A program made the position numbers and the translations under genes. The notes under the pieces were generated by a model. It had not been told where the DNA came from, did not search any database, and saw only the letters and a program-made list of their open reading frames with translations. From the NCBI GenBank assembly GCA_944326775.1, contig CALVFH010000016.1, positions 1 through 34,452 on the forward strand: a stretch of DNA of 34,452 nt, given 5' to 3'. Source of the stretch: an uncultured Parabacteroides sp. (lineage in GTDB: Bacteria > Bacteroidota > Bacteroidia > Bacteroidales > Tannerellaceae). How positions within the stretch are numbered: position 1 is the first letter of the stretch; every line of letters begins with the position of its first letter. Below, in pieces: positions 22,492 through 32,500 of the stretch.

Positions 22492-24546
22492 ATGAAATTG
22501 AACAGCAAATTATGTATGCTTGCTGTGGCCATGGCTACGGTAGGCTGTTCGGACGACATTGACAACGGGCCGAATACAGGGGGCGGACAGGAACTGAATG
22601 GACCGACAACGTACATGAATATCGCCGTGAATGCCGGTCTGACAACGAGAGCAGGAGGTGAAGATTCGGATAATATCGATCCAACAGGAGGTGAATCCGG
22701 TGATGGCGATGAACCGGGCAGTTTGGAAGAATCCGAGGTAAAGGATGTTACGGTTATTTTGTTTAAGGGTGTTAATGATGCGTCTGGGAATCCGACGAGC
22801 AACTACGACATTAATACGGGTACAAATGAAATTGCCGGTGTGGGTTACGTATCAAATGACGGGATGGTTACAAATGGTACTCCCGACCATCTGTGGGCTT
22901 CTACGGTTAAAATCCAGATTTTGGATACGGAAAACTGGGAAGGTCAGCAATTCGGTGTGCTTGCGGTAACAAACTTGGGTGAAAATAATGCTATTTATAC
23001 GGGAATCACAAGTAATACTATTACGACTGTACAAGGATTGGCTAATCAAATAATTGATGAGTATAGAACAGACCAGGGCTTTGTGATGTCAACTCATACG
23101 ATGCAATGGGGTAATGCGCAAAGTTATGTAACCTTGGATGCCAATTCTACAGCTGAAAATGCGCCGACGGTGGAAGTCTTTGTGGAACGTTTGGCGGCCA
23201 AAATCCGCATCAATGATATTCCTGTAACTTCATCGACGAGTGATAACTATCGTTATTTGGGTAATTATGTTTATGCTATAGGCGGCGACCGTGTCGTTTT
23301 GCAGAATGGTGCGGTAGTTAACCAATTGACCAGCGGCTCTTATTTATTGAAGCGTGTGACAATACGTCCTCAGGGAAATACAGAAGCTACTATTAATGAT
23401 AAGACTGAACTATTGGGTGATGAGTTGGCTAAAGCAAATGGCGAAGGTGTGAATTTCATCATCGACCCGTGGACAAAAGTAAAAACAGCGCCTTATACGG
23501 ATTATACAAGCTTGGTGTCAGATAATGGAACTTCCTTAACTTACGACAATCATCTTAATTCGGTTAATTACGCATCTTTGTGGGGTGATCAAATCACTAG
23601 TTCGACAAATACTGCAAAATACAGTAGATTTGCTTTGAATGGCAATTCAGCAGCTACTCCGCAGATGACCTTGTGCTATACGATGGAGAATACAACTTCT
23701 CGTGAAGCTCAAAAGAACGGGTATTCTACCGGTATCTTGTTCCAGGCTCAGTATTTCCCGGAAAAATGGACAACGGTTCTGACTGGTGACGACCAAGATG
23801 AAACGGGCTCAGTGACGATTGACTATGATGACAATCAAGATGGTGTACAGACTTATGATAATGTAGGAGAAGGTGTAACTCCTAAAGCTCCTACCTTCTA
23901 CGTAAAACCCTCAGCTAAATATAATGCAATCGACCATACCGCAATTGTTTATGATAGCTATGAGGCTATCTTGGCTGGATTCTTGAATGATGTGCTGACA
24001 GCTCCATTCCAAGATACTGATTTGACGATTTCTGATTTCAATAGTACGAATATTGTCAATGTGAAAGTTTCTGACTTCAATAAAAGTAAGGCAGCTACGG
24101 TTGTGGATCCCTTTGGCTATATCGAATATCTGAAAGGTCGTGCGGCTACTATTTTAGCAAACGCCGATGATACTCAGAAAGAAACTGTAACTTTTGCCTC
24201 AACCGATTCTTTCGAATCTTTCCAGGATAATCCTGCCTTTGACGGTTCAGATTATCTGGTTTACACGGGCGGCGTATGCTATTATCCGTTCTGGATTCGC
24301 CATGCCAATAATAACAACCCGACTCAGGATGGAACAAGCAGCGGGGAGAGAATGGGTATTTCAGAGTTTGCCATTGTCCGCAACAATATCTACGACATCT
24401 CTGTAACGCGAATTGACAAACTGGGCGTGGCAGGTTCTGAAATCCCTGATCCTGACAAGGATGATGAAACGGATGAACTGTTCTTGTTTGTCAATCTTCA
24501 TGTTCGCAACTGGGTTTTGCGTATAAATGAAGCTGTATTGTATTAA
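22492..24546 (+). CDS. Fimbrillin-like lipoprotein (Mfa1/FimA superfamily), probable major subunit
   Basis: 684 residues, long for a fimbrillin. The lipobox TVGC gives Cys19, followed by SDD. An acidic Gly-rich linker (residues 28-80) contains LTTRAGG, the TRA motif common at fimbrillin processing sites. Later stretches VKDVTVILFKG, VEVFVERLAAKIRINDIPV and the C-terminal VNLHVRNWVLRINEAVLY fit the two-domain Mfa1-like fold, in which the last strand can join subunits. It is carried to the surface as a lipoprotein. The body is AT-rich between GC-rich neighbours, as expected for a variable surface subunit. It is preceded by E1 and the 22-bp repeats and followed by two GC-rich hairpins. Confidence 0.82.
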   Translation: MKLNSKLCMLAVAMATVGCSDDIDNGPNTGGGQELNGPTTYMNIAVNAGLTTRAGGEDSDNIDPTGGESGDGDEPGSLEESEVKDVTVILFKGVNDASGNPTSNYDINTGTNEIAGVGYVSNDGMVTNGTPDHLWASTVKIQILDTENWEGQQFGVLAVTNLGENNAIYTGITSNTITTVQGLANQIIDEYRTDQGFVMSTHTMQWGNAQSYVTLDANSTAENAPTVEVFVERLAAKIRINDIPVTSSTSDNYRYLGNYVYAIGGDRVVLQNGAVVNQLTSGSYLLKRVTIRPQGNTEATINDKTELLGDELAKANGEGVNFIIDPWTKVKTAPYTDYTSLVSDNGTSLTYDNHLNSVNYASLWGDQITSSTNTAKYSRFALNGNSAATPQMTLCYTMENTTSREAQKNGYSTGILFQAQYFPEKWTTVLTGDDQDETGSVTIDYDDNQDGVQTYDNVGEGVTPKAPTFYVKPSAKYNAIDHTAIVYDSYEAILAGFLNDVLTAPFQDTDLTISDFNSTNIVNVKVSDFNKSKAATVVDPFGYIEYLKGRAATILANADDTQKETVTFASTDSFESFQDNPAFDGSDYLVYTGGVCYYPFWIRHANNNNPTQDGTSSGERMGISEFAIVRNNIYDISVTRIDKLGVAGSEIPDPDKDDETDELFLFVNLHVRNWVLRINEAVLY

Positions 24547-24555
24547 TTCTTTTCT

Positions 24556-24643
24556 ATTCCCGGCTTCCGCGCCGGGAATCTATTAATTTCATATCACTAA
24601 ACTTAGGCGGGCCCGCGCCCTGCCCTGCTCGGCACGGCCCGCC
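24556..24643. repeat. Two GC-rich hairpins between fimbrillin and anchor genes
   Basis: ATTCCCGGC-TTCCGC-GCCGGGAAT (24556-24579) comes 9 nt after the fimbrillin stop. A second, GGCGGGCC (24606-24613) with GGCCCGCC (24636-24643), follows. Neither has a T-run, so they may protect the upstream RNA 3' end and lower expression of the anchor gene relative to the subunit gene rather than stop transcription fully. Confidence 0.6.
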
Positions 24644-24685
24644 TTCACCAATTATCTTTGGCAGAAAAACATGATACATAAGAAT

Positions 24686-25798
24686 ATGAAGGAATTAACT
24701 AATCTATTTGCGAAATCGGTCGGCGCGGCGTTGTTGGTAGCCGGCTTGGGGGCGTGCGATTATATTCACGACGATTCGCTGCAGCCCTGCGAATACCGAC
24801 TGCATTTCGTCTATGACTACAATCTGAAATTCGCCGATGCCTTCCAGCACGAGGTCAGCAAGGTCTCTTTGTTTCTCTGCGACGACAAAGGTAATTTCCT
24901 CATGCAACGGCAGATCGAGGGCGACGAGCTGAAAGCCAACAACGTGAAGCTCGACCTTGAGCCGGGAACCTACTATGCCCTGACGTGGGCGGGCCTCGAC
25001 AACGGCTCTTACGAATGGCCGCAACTGACGCCCGGCGCCTCGTCGATTGAAGATATCCGGGTGCGCACGCTCCGCAACGCCGACGCGACGCAACCCAACG
25101 AACTTGAACCTCTCTGGCATGCGCTCGACACGCTGGTGATTACCGGCACGGCGCACGAGGACAAGGAAATCTCTTTAGCCAAGAATACCAACAAGCTGCG
25201 CTTCGTCCTCCAGGATACCGAGGGCTACAGCATGGACGTGAACGACTTCACGTTTGAAATCACCGCCGACAACGGGTACATGGACTACGACAACTCGCTG
25301 CTCGACGACCCGCAGATTTCTTATCTGCCTTACCATACGGAAAATATCGACATCGCTTCCCCGGGCGGCGACCCGAACATCGCCATCGGCGACACGCTCT
25401 CGCAGATGGTGGCCGTCGCCGAGATGAACACCATGCGGCTCATGGCGGGCGAAAACTACCGCCTCATCGTGCGCCACAAGGACTGGGAAGACGACGTCTT
25501 GAACATAAACCTGCCCAACTACCTGCTCCTGACGCAGATGGAGGGGCACAACCTCTCGGCGCAGGAGTACCTGGACCGCCAGGACGAATATTCCATCATC
25601 TTCTTCCTGACGCCCATCCTCTGCCCCGACTGTCCCGACCCGGACCCCGATCCTGACCCTGAACCCGATCCCGATCCGGACCCGACACCCGACCCGGATC
25701 CCGACCCAAGCCGTCCGCCGCATCCTGTCGTGGGCTATGCCTGCTATAAGATTCAGGTGAAAGACTGGGTGATCAGGTTGAATAATGGAGAGTTGTAA
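24686..25798 (+). CDS. FimB/Mfa2-family fimbrial anchor lipoprotein
   Basis: 370 residues from the ATG at 24686 (MKELTNLFAKSVGAALLVAG); the ATG at 24671 would add five residues. The lipobox LGAC gives Cys24, followed by DYIHDDSLQPCEYRLHF. 'C-x-YRLHFVYDYN' near the start and LEPGTYYALTWAG are typical of FimB/Mfa2 anchors, which attach the fimbria to the outer membrane and set its length. Near the C-terminus a CPDCPDPDPDP run begins an Asp-Pro spacer, followed by YKIQVKDWVIRLNNGEL, similar to the fimbrillin's end. GC-rich, unlike the fimbrillins on each side. Confidence 0.82.
   Translation: MKELTNLFAKSVGAALLVAGLGACDYIHDDSLQPCEYRLHFVYDYNLKFADAFQHEVSKVSLFLCDDKGNFLMQRQIEGDELKANNVKLDLEPGTYYALTWAGLDNGSYEWPQLTPGASSIEDIRVRTLRNADATQPNELEPLWHALDTLVITGTAHEDKEISLAKNTNKLRFVLQDTEGYSMDVNDFTFEITADNGYMDYDNSLLDDPQISYLPYHTENIDIASPGGDPNIAIGDTLSQMVAVAEMNTMRLMAGENYRLIVRHKDWEDDVLNINLPNYLLLTQMEGHNLSAQEYLDRQDEYSIIFFLTPILCPDCPDPDPDPDPEPDPDPDPTPDPDPDPSRPPHPVVGYACYKIQVKDWVIRLNNGEL
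25634..25708 (+). repeat. Asp-Pro coding hexamer repeat in the anchor gene
   Basis: About twelve GACCCN/GATCCN hexamers encode alternating Asp-Pro with single Glu and Thr changes. The repeat is in frame (six bases), so slippage would lengthen or shorten a stiff acidic spacer without breaking the protein. Confidence 0.85.
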
Positions 25799-25818
25799 AG
25801 AGATATTATAGTTGATGT

Positions 25819-26111
25819 CATACCCCTCACCCCTTCGGGGAGCTCCCCTATCTTAGGGGAGCTTTTAAGAATGCTGCCTTAGATGCTATTAACCCCCTCC
25901 GAGCTGCTTCGCAGCTGGACTCCCCCTTCAAAAGGGGGAGAGACCAGAGGAAGAAAGAGTTTTAGATTGAGTGTGCCCGCACACTCAATCGGGTGGCACG
26001 AAACATAGCGACGTTGCCATCATTCTGGAAGGTAGCGTGTAGGCCATCATTCTGAAAAGCTCCCCTAAGGTAGGGGAGCTGGCTCGCGAAGCGAGACTGA
26101 GGGGTCTGAAC
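25819..26111. mobile_element. Hairpin-module element E2 (contains modules A and C)
   Basis: Bounded by ACCCCTCA (25822-25829) and TGAGGGGT (26098-26105). Order: left module (CCCC-TTC-GGGG; AGCTCCCCTA-TCT-TAGGGGAGCT), then CCCCCTCCGAGCTGCTTCG, module A (25934-25999), module C (25999-26057, GAAACATAGCGACGTTGCC), right module (26058-26111, loops AGG and GAA). The stems are the same as in E1 while the loops differ. It fills the spacer after the anchor gene. Confidence 0.55.
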
Positions 26112-26122
26112 AGCGCAAAGGT

Positions 26123-26410
26123 TTAGCAACACCGTTTCTAAGCCATTGCGAGGTCGCAACGCGTCAGCAACACCGTTTCTAAAGCAAAGCGAGGTCGCAA
26201 CGCGTTAGCAACACCGTTTCTAAGCCATTGCGAGGTCGCAACGCGTCAGCAACACCGTTTCTAAGGCAAAGCGAGGTCGCAACGCGTTTAGCAACACCGT
26301 TTCTAAGCCATTGCGAGGTCGCAATGCGTTAGAAACACCGTTTCCAGAGTAAAGCGAGGTCGCAAAGCCGTTAGCAACACTGTTTCTAAGGCAAAGCGAG
26401 GTCGCAAAGA
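26123..26410. repeat. Seven-unit 41-bp minisatellite before the DUF6261 gene
   Basis: Units start at 26123, 26164, 26205, 26246, 26288, 26329 and 26371. Consensus parts: TTAGCAACACCGTTTCTAAG, then CCATTGCGAGGTCGCAACGCG. Odd units carry CCATTGCGAGG and even ones GGCAAAGCGAGG, giving an 82-bp higher-order pattern that fades at units 6-7. Each unit contains TTGCGA-GG-TCGCAA or a near copy, a short palindrome. The period is not a multiple of three, so it is not coding. It ends 29 nt before the next ATG and probably lies in its leader. Confidence 0.9.
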
Positions 26411-26439
26411 CAGAAAAACAGTAAACAACGAGATAACGT

Positions 26440-27342
26440 ATGAAGTTGGAGTATCAAATTGTGGAGCCTTTAAGTCTCCCACGTCTGACAAACGCCGAAT
26501 TTATGTATTTTATGACCCGTTTCGTCGAGCTTCTCGAAAACATGCAAGACTCGTCGGAACAGGAACCGGGACAGCCGGAGATTCAGAGTGTCGAACCGCT
26601 TGCCGTGACCGACGGCGTGCCCGAGCTCTATATCCCGCAGGAGTCGATTGATGCCATGAAAGCCGCTCTGGAGAAAATGCTGGAGCTGAACAAGGAGACA
26701 CGCGCCAACGTGGCGACGCAGCAGCTGGCCGGGGTGGACCGCCGTCGCGACGGTCTCGCCGCCTTCGTGCTGAACGCCGTTGACCATGCCGCCGACTTGC
26801 TTTCCGACGAAGCCGAGCTGCAGGCCGCCGCAGCCCTGAAAACTGCCATGCGTCCCTACGAGGGTGTGGGCAAGATGCCGCAGAATCAGGAGACGGTGAC
26901 CCTCCGCGGGATGGTGGCAGACCTCCGTAAGGAGCAGTTTGCCGCAGCGGTGGAAGCTGTGGGCCTCGACAAGTATATCGACAAGCTGGAGGCGGAAAAC
27001 GAGCGTTATGCGGAGCTGACTTCGCAGCGCAGCGCCGACCGCTCGAAAGCGCGTAAATTGGAAACCAACAAGGAGTTGCGCATCCAGCTCACCCAGCTCT
27101 ACCAGGCGATGGCCGACCATGCCTTTGCCGCTAACCTGCTGCACGGCACGGATGCGACGGAGGATTTCATCAACGACCTGAACTCGCACATCGAGGAGAC
27201 CATCAACCGCTTCAACCTGCGCGGCCCGGAAGAGACCAAGGAGGATGAGGAAACGTCCGACGGCGAAACCCCGACGGAGCCGGAAACTCCCGGCGAGGGC
27301 ACGGAGACGCCGGAGGAACCGGATGATAGGCCGACGGTGTGA
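26440..27342 (+). CDS. DUF6261-family helical protein
   Basis: 300 residues, no signal peptide. It begins MKLEYQIVEPLSLPRLTNAE then FMYFMTRFVELLENM, resembling the DUF6261 proteins found in Bacteroidales. The middle (about 60-260) is almost wholly helical with coiled-coil-like runs (LDKYIDKLEAENERYAELTS). The last 40 residues are an acidic Glu/Pro/Thr tail. The function is unknown; a cytosolic scaffold or regulator is a guess. Strongly GC-rich, with a short leader that follows the 41-bp minisatellite. It is unusual to find such a gene between a fimbrial anchor and a fimbrillin. Confidence 0.7.
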   Translation: MKLEYQIVEPLSLPRLTNAEFMYFMTRFVELLENMQDSSEQEPGQPEIQSVEPLAVTDGVPELYIPQESIDAMKAALEKMLELNKETRANVATQQLAGVDRRRDGLAAFVLNAVDHAADLLSDEAELQAAAALKTAMRPYEGVGKMPQNQETVTLRGMVADLRKEQFAAAVEAVGLDKYIDKLEAENERYAELTSQRSADRSKARKLETNKELRIQLTQLYQAMADHAFAANLLHGTDATEDFINDLNSHIEETINRFNLRGPEETKEDEETSDGETPTEPETPGEGTETPEEPDDRPTV

Positions 27343-27399
27343 AGGGTGGTAGCATCGGGGCAGTTATTCTGAAGGTAGCATCTAAGAATCATTCTGAAA

Positions 27400-27450
27400 A
27401 GCTCCCCTAAGATAGGGGAGCTGGCTCGCGTGAGCGAGACTGTGGGGTAT
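27400..27450. repeat. Solo copy of the right hairpin module
   Basis: AGCTCCCCTA-AGA-TAGGGGAGCT followed by CTCGC-GTGA-GCGAG and TGTGGGGT, 57 nt after the DUF6261 stop, preceded by a diverged module-C stretch (27346-27396). Both stems are intact while both loops differ from the other copies. From 27451 to 27510 nothing but AT-rich sequence was seen. Confidence 0.7.
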
Positions 27451-27510
27451 GACTCCTGGGCCATAAACAGTAGATTAAAGTAGATAAATAAATATATAAT
27501 AATGGTGTTT

Positions 27511-27865
27511 ATACCCCTCTCCCCCGTTGGGGGAGCTTCCCTATCTTTCGGAAGCTTTTTAGAATGATTGCGTTGGATGCTATTTAAGGCACTCCCGAAA
27601 CCCCCTCCCGAACCCCCTCCCGGCTTTGCCGGACTCCCCCTTCAAAAGGGGGAGAGACCAGAGGAAGAAGGAGTTTTAGATTGAGTGTGCTCGCACACTC
27701 AATCGGGTGGCACCCCCCGGCTGCGCAGCAGCCGTTCTCCCCCTTCCGAAGGGGGAGATGGCGAAGCCAGAGGGGGTTGTAAAACATAGCGTCGTTGCAG
27801 TCATTCTGAAAAGCTCCCCTAAGGTAGGGGAGCTGGCTCGCGCAGCGAGACTGAGGGGTCTGAAC
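27511..27865. mobile_element. Hairpin-module element E3 (contains modules A and C)
   Basis: Left edge ACCCCTCT (27513-27520), right edge TGAGGGGT (27852-27859). The left module has CTCCCCC-GTT-GGGGGAG and a changed stem AGCTTCC...GGAAGCT, in which a C-to-T change is matched by a G-to-A change. Then two CCCCCTCCCGAA units, module A (27648-27713, stem ATTGAGTGTG with loop CTCG), CTGCGCAGCAG, a short module C (27781-27810) and the right module (27812-27865). It ends 48 nt before the next start codon, in a CAA-rich unstructured leader. Confidence 0.55.
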
Positions 27866-27913
27866 CGCTCAAAACAAACATTAAATAAACAACAAACAAA
27901 ACAACAAGAGATT

Positions 27914-29485
27914 ATGAAATGCAAGCAGATATGGAAGACCGTCGCATCCTGCCTCCTGGCCGCCCTGTTGTTCCCGGGCTGCTCGGATGAGGAAGGGGGC
28001 GGCACAGCGGTCGAGGAAGAAAAATACCGTACCATCGTCATTACGTTGAATAGCTTGGAAAATTCGGAGATGGGAACAAGAGCAGGGAATGACGTTGATG
28101 ATCCTGATAAAGAAGATAGCGACGACGAACACCATATCTCCAATTACCTGCTTTTGGTGTTGAAACAAGAGGGGGCTGACGGGACGACCGGCGAACCCGT
28201 GTATATCTTAGACCGCATCATCGATTCCTCAGAGCCGGGTGCTGAACAGCCGGACAACAATGATGAGAATTCAAAGACGAAGCTGACCGTAGAGGTTGAA
28301 ATCGGTCAAACCTATCGCTTCATGGCATTGGCAAATTTGGACGGGTTGGTGAATAAGAACGATATAACCAATAAGTTGATTGAGTTAGTAGGCGTGCAGT
28401 TCGACCCGACAACTTTTCAAGCTACCGTAAAAGAGATGACGAAGTACCCGCACGATACGGAAGCCGATACCTACATTCCGATGTCGAGCTACTGGTACGA
28501 ACTGTTTATACAACCCAGCACCGGAGCCCTGGAAGATGATATAGAGTTGATTCGCCTGATAGGGAAGGCTACCGTGACGATAACCAACTTGACGAAGGAA
28601 GCCGTTACCATAAATAATCTGACTATGCAGGATATGCGTAAGGGTGAGATTTATCTGTTCCCTTATGATGTAAATGAGGTAGGCACAGACGGCGAACCGC
28701 TGCGTCACCTTTTTGACAAATCGATAGATGAAACTTATGCTCCCAAGTTCCCTACAGGGACAACCGGGGAAAAGACTTTTGCGCAATTTGTGATACCCGA
28801 TGATAAAAAAGAGATTGCTTCTAATGATGAAGTAGAATATCCATCAGTCTATCTGTCGGAAACCAGTTGGGATGATAACGCCGACTTGACAATAACGGCA
28901 GACATTTCGGGCCGCAACCCTCACCCGCAGACCATCCATACCAGCTTTGTCCGCCGCAACGACTGGCTGAAGATACCGATCCTGATTCAGCCGGTTACGA
29001 CCGAAATATCTTTTGAACAACAGCACATGCCGATTGGCGGGCTGCCGACGGAATTGTTTTTTGCTTCAGATGAACCGGTAGTGGCGGTTGCTCCTTTGAC
29101 GACTTCTCACGCCGGCAAGATTACGGTGAATTTTAGTCTCACAGTGGATAATGACGAACTTTTTACTGATCCGGTATTGTTGACAGAAGGAATCTATGCG
29201 GCAGGGACTGAATGGTCCAAAGCGACAGTTGTGGATAATCCGAACGGCGTGATACTTGAAGTGGAGGAAGGGTCTAAAATAGACTTGACAATAGATGAAA
29301 CAAATCGCCTCTCCGGCTCTTTCGAGCTGACGCTTCAAGAGATGTCCACATTGAAGACGGCAGAAATCGAGCTGTTGCTGGTGGTTGTCGAGAAAAGCGA
29401 TATTGACGAGAATAAAATTGGCCCGGACAGCAAGCGTCTGGCCATCCCTTATACCATCCAGATAACGTATGACAATACAAAATAA
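27914..29485 (+). CDS. Second fimbrillin-like lipoprotein (probable minor/tip subunit)
   Basis: 523 residues from the ATG at 27914; the open frame further upstream runs through element E3 and was rejected. The lipobox FPGC gives Cys23, followed by SDEEGGG. The order of parts is like Mfa fimbrial accessory subunits: an acidic linker with MGTRAGND (the TRA processing-like motif), VEVEIGQTYRFMALANLDGL, then ATVTITNLTKEAVTINNLTM and FVRRNDWLKIPILIQP. The signal region is GC-rich and the body switches to AT-rich near 28030. It lies 30 nt before the giant surface protein gene, so the two are probably expressed together, with this protein as a link between shaft and adhesin. Confidence 0.72.
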   Translation: MKCKQIWKTVASCLLAALLFPGCSDEEGGGTAVEEEKYRTIVITLNSLENSEMGTRAGNDVDDPDKEDSDDEHHISNYLLLVLKQEGADGTTGEPVYILDRIIDSSEPGAEQPDNNDENSKTKLTVEVEIGQTYRFMALANLDGLVNKNDITNKLIELVGVQFDPTTFQATVKEMTKYPHDTEADTYIPMSSYWYELFIQPSTGALEDDIELIRLIGKATVTITNLTKEAVTINNLTMQDMRKGEIYLFPYDVNEVGTDGEPLRHLFDKSIDETYAPKFPTGTTGEKTFAQFVIPDDKKEIASNDEVEYPSVYLSETSWDDNADLTITADISGRNPHPQTIHTSFVRRNDWLKIPILIQPVTTEISFEQQHMPIGGLPTELFFASDEPVVAVAPLTTSHAGKITVNFSLTVDNDELFTDPVLLTEGIYAAGTEWSKATVVDNPNGVILEVEEGSKIDLTIDETNRLSGSFELTLQEMSTLKTAEIELLLVVVEKSDIDENKIGPDSKRLAIPYTIQITYDNTK

Positions 29486-29515
29486 TTAAAGCAAAGAAAG
29501 AAGGAAGGATACGAT

Positions 29516-32500
29516 ATGGAAAAGAGAATACAACAATACCATTGGCTGAAAAAGATACGGCTGCTGCTGCTCGCCGGGGCGATGCTGGTTGGCGGAATGG
29601 AGATGAGCTGGGGACAAAATGGTGCACAGATAGTAAAAGCCTCGAATAATACACCGGATGACAGCAACTCTGGAGTACATATAAAAAGGGAAGTTATTTA
29701 TGTCAACGGTTCACAGGAATTGTATGTGCCGGAGATGCGAATAAGTTATGGTTCTTCTTTTGATTGGTATATACATTGGTATGTAGAAGGAGACGGGACG
29801 CTTTCGAAACCAAATAGTATTACAATTAATGTGACGGAAGCAAGAGATAGGGGTGGAGAATTTGCTTCTTCTTTAGGGCCTACATATACAAGTACCTCTT
29901 GTTTATATACTGATGACAATAATGGTTTTTGGTGGGCTAGTCCTTGTAATGATAACAGGCATGCTGTAGATGCTTCTGCAATAGTATATACATTGCCTGA
30001 AAACTTTACGAGCGGTAGGGTTATCTGCGATATAAGTAATAATATGGATTGGAATATAAGTTCTGGACCATATGTGTTCGACGAACCAACATTACTGAAA
30101 CGATATGTCTATGAAATTAGGCCGGCAAGTGAATATGTGAATAAATTGACAACCGAAGGCCCGGAAGTATTTAATATCGATTTTCCGAAGGGCAGTTCGA
30201 CTGTTAATTTTACGATGCCATCGTTGCCTTCAAATTATTTCTGGGGAACAGAAGGATCATATCAACAGGGGGTTAAGTTTGCTTTTTCTACGGAAGAGAA
30301 TGGTCAGTATTCTGACTTTTATCTGATAGAAAGACCTTCTAATACGCAGAAAGTGCTTACACAACAACAAGTTCAGCAGATTAATCTTTCGACGATAAGT
30401 AGTCCTGTAACCTATTATGTAAAGGCTCGAAATTCGAATGGTGATTATAGTCCGGTACTTGCTAAATTCATATTTAATCCCAAGGAAGATTCCGGATTTT
30501 TGTTGGAAGCGAATATCGGGGCAAACAGGAAGCCTTGGGAAAATGAGGATTTATATCAAGAAATCGGAGTAGTGGATTTTGATTTGGGGGCTCCGACTTC
30601 TCCTTTGACTTCGGAAAATAATGTTTCTGCTGTGTCGTTGCCTCGACATGAGACTGCATACGGTTTCTTACAGAAAAGCATTCAATCTTTTCAAAATAAT
30701 ACAAGTACACAAAATCAATATGGGTTATTTAGAAGTGCAAATGTGAATGGTATATCTGGAAATGGGGATCAAATAGGGGGTAATGGATCTTCAGGAAAAA
30801 CATATCTGTGGATACCTGTGTTAATGGATAATCGTGTTGACCTCATAGGAATTTATCCTGATCGTACTTTATATGACCGTACGCATCATACAGATAATAG
30901 TAAATATGGTTATTTCTATTATATAGATGCTTCTGATGATCCGGGGACTATTGTCGATGTCAATATAGACGGGACACTTTGCGGATATACAGAACTGGTT
31001 GTAACGGCTTGGGTAAGTGATATGACAAGACCGAAGTTTACATCTGGAGGTACTAAACATCCTTTAGCTCCGAATATCAATTTAATATTGAAAGGCTATG
31101 ATGTAAATAATAATGAAGTAGTTTTACATCGGTTTACCTCTGGAGATGCAATTACGAGTTATAGCAATAATGGCTGTAATATACATTTGATGGAATGGCA
31201 ACAACTTTGCTATCGTATTACCTTGACTGCCGATGTAGAACAATATAGTAATTTTCATCTTGAAGTCCAGAATAATGAACCTCATACGGATGGAGCCGAT
31301 TACGCGATTGACGATGTACGTATCTATAAGACCTTGCCGAACATCAAAGTGCAGCGCGAAAATGCCTGCGAAGCTTCTACCTTGGTGGTGAGCACGGATT
31401 ACGCTACGATATTGAGGAATATGGGATGGAGCCGAGGCGAAGAAGTAGGCGATCAACCCGGTGGAATAGATGAAAAGGATTATCGCAAGTATCGTTATGG
31501 ATTGATGGGTGCAAACCATGAATTCGAGAATAACTCTACAGCCGGTAACGTGTATTTTTCTTTCTTGAGCGAAGATTTGAAAGAGTGGATAACGGTGAAT
31601 AAAGCAGTGGAAGACGCATTGGGAAGCGATTCTGAATATGCGGCGAAATCCCTTCGTGTAGCGGTCTCAACGGTGCAAAATGAACAAGGCTGGGAATTTT
31701 ATACTAACAGTAAGGAGCAAGCTCAGATAAACGAGCGTATTATGAATATTCGGGCGGTAAAGGATTATATACAGGATTGGAAAACTATATGGAAAGATAT
31801 ACCAGGACACACAGAAGTATTTCCTGTAAATGTGGAAAACATAGGTAATCCGGAATCAGATACTTTCAATGAAGCTTTATACCAGAAAGCCTTGATTGAA
31901 CTTTTCGGAAAACGTTTGAAAATCCCGCGTCTCCGCTGCCCGTGGTATGATGAATCGAATGAGCATCTTTATTTAGCAATCATTGATGTGAATAATACGG
32001 ACTTGAAGTATGAAGGTGAAATTGATTCTAAAGGGAATGTTGCCACTGGCAAGTATTGGGTGGTTACGTTTAGTGCAGCCCAGGTAGCCGGAACGGGCGG
32101 AGGATCGGATGTAATCGTAGCCAATGACGATTGTACACTGAAGTCCGAGTTTACCGTTAAGCCGGCAACCACGATACTTATCGATGCTAAATCTCCCGGC
32201 GACCCGGATGTAGCGGTCTGTGTTGGAACGATACATCAGATTGAAGCGTATCTGAATTTCTATGATAGAGAGACGAATGAGCCGGTAAAGGATGCAGATG
32301 TAGATTATATCTTCGATTGGTATTTAGGCTCAATGGAGGAGTATGATAAGCTGACAACTGCCAACAATAGTATTAGCGTGAAAGCTGCGTTGGAAACCTA
32401 TCGTAAGGATACGGGTAACGACGATAGTCCGATAACGGTAGAAGATCTTGAAGCTTGGACTGCATCTGCTTCAGGAGATGATGAAACAAAAGGCCAATTA

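Noticed and set aside
24606..24643. Intrinsic terminator between fimbrillin and anchor
   Set aside because: The inverted repeat is GC-rich but has a long loop and no T-run; listed as a hairpin only.
26123..26410. CRISPR-like look of the 41-bp array
   Set aside because: Units are contiguous with no unique spacers and no cas genes nearby; it is a minisatellite.
27707..27913. N-terminal extension of the second fimbrillin
   Set aside because: It would read through element E3 and put the lipobox far from the N-terminus; the ATG at 27914 gives a normal lipoprotein signal.
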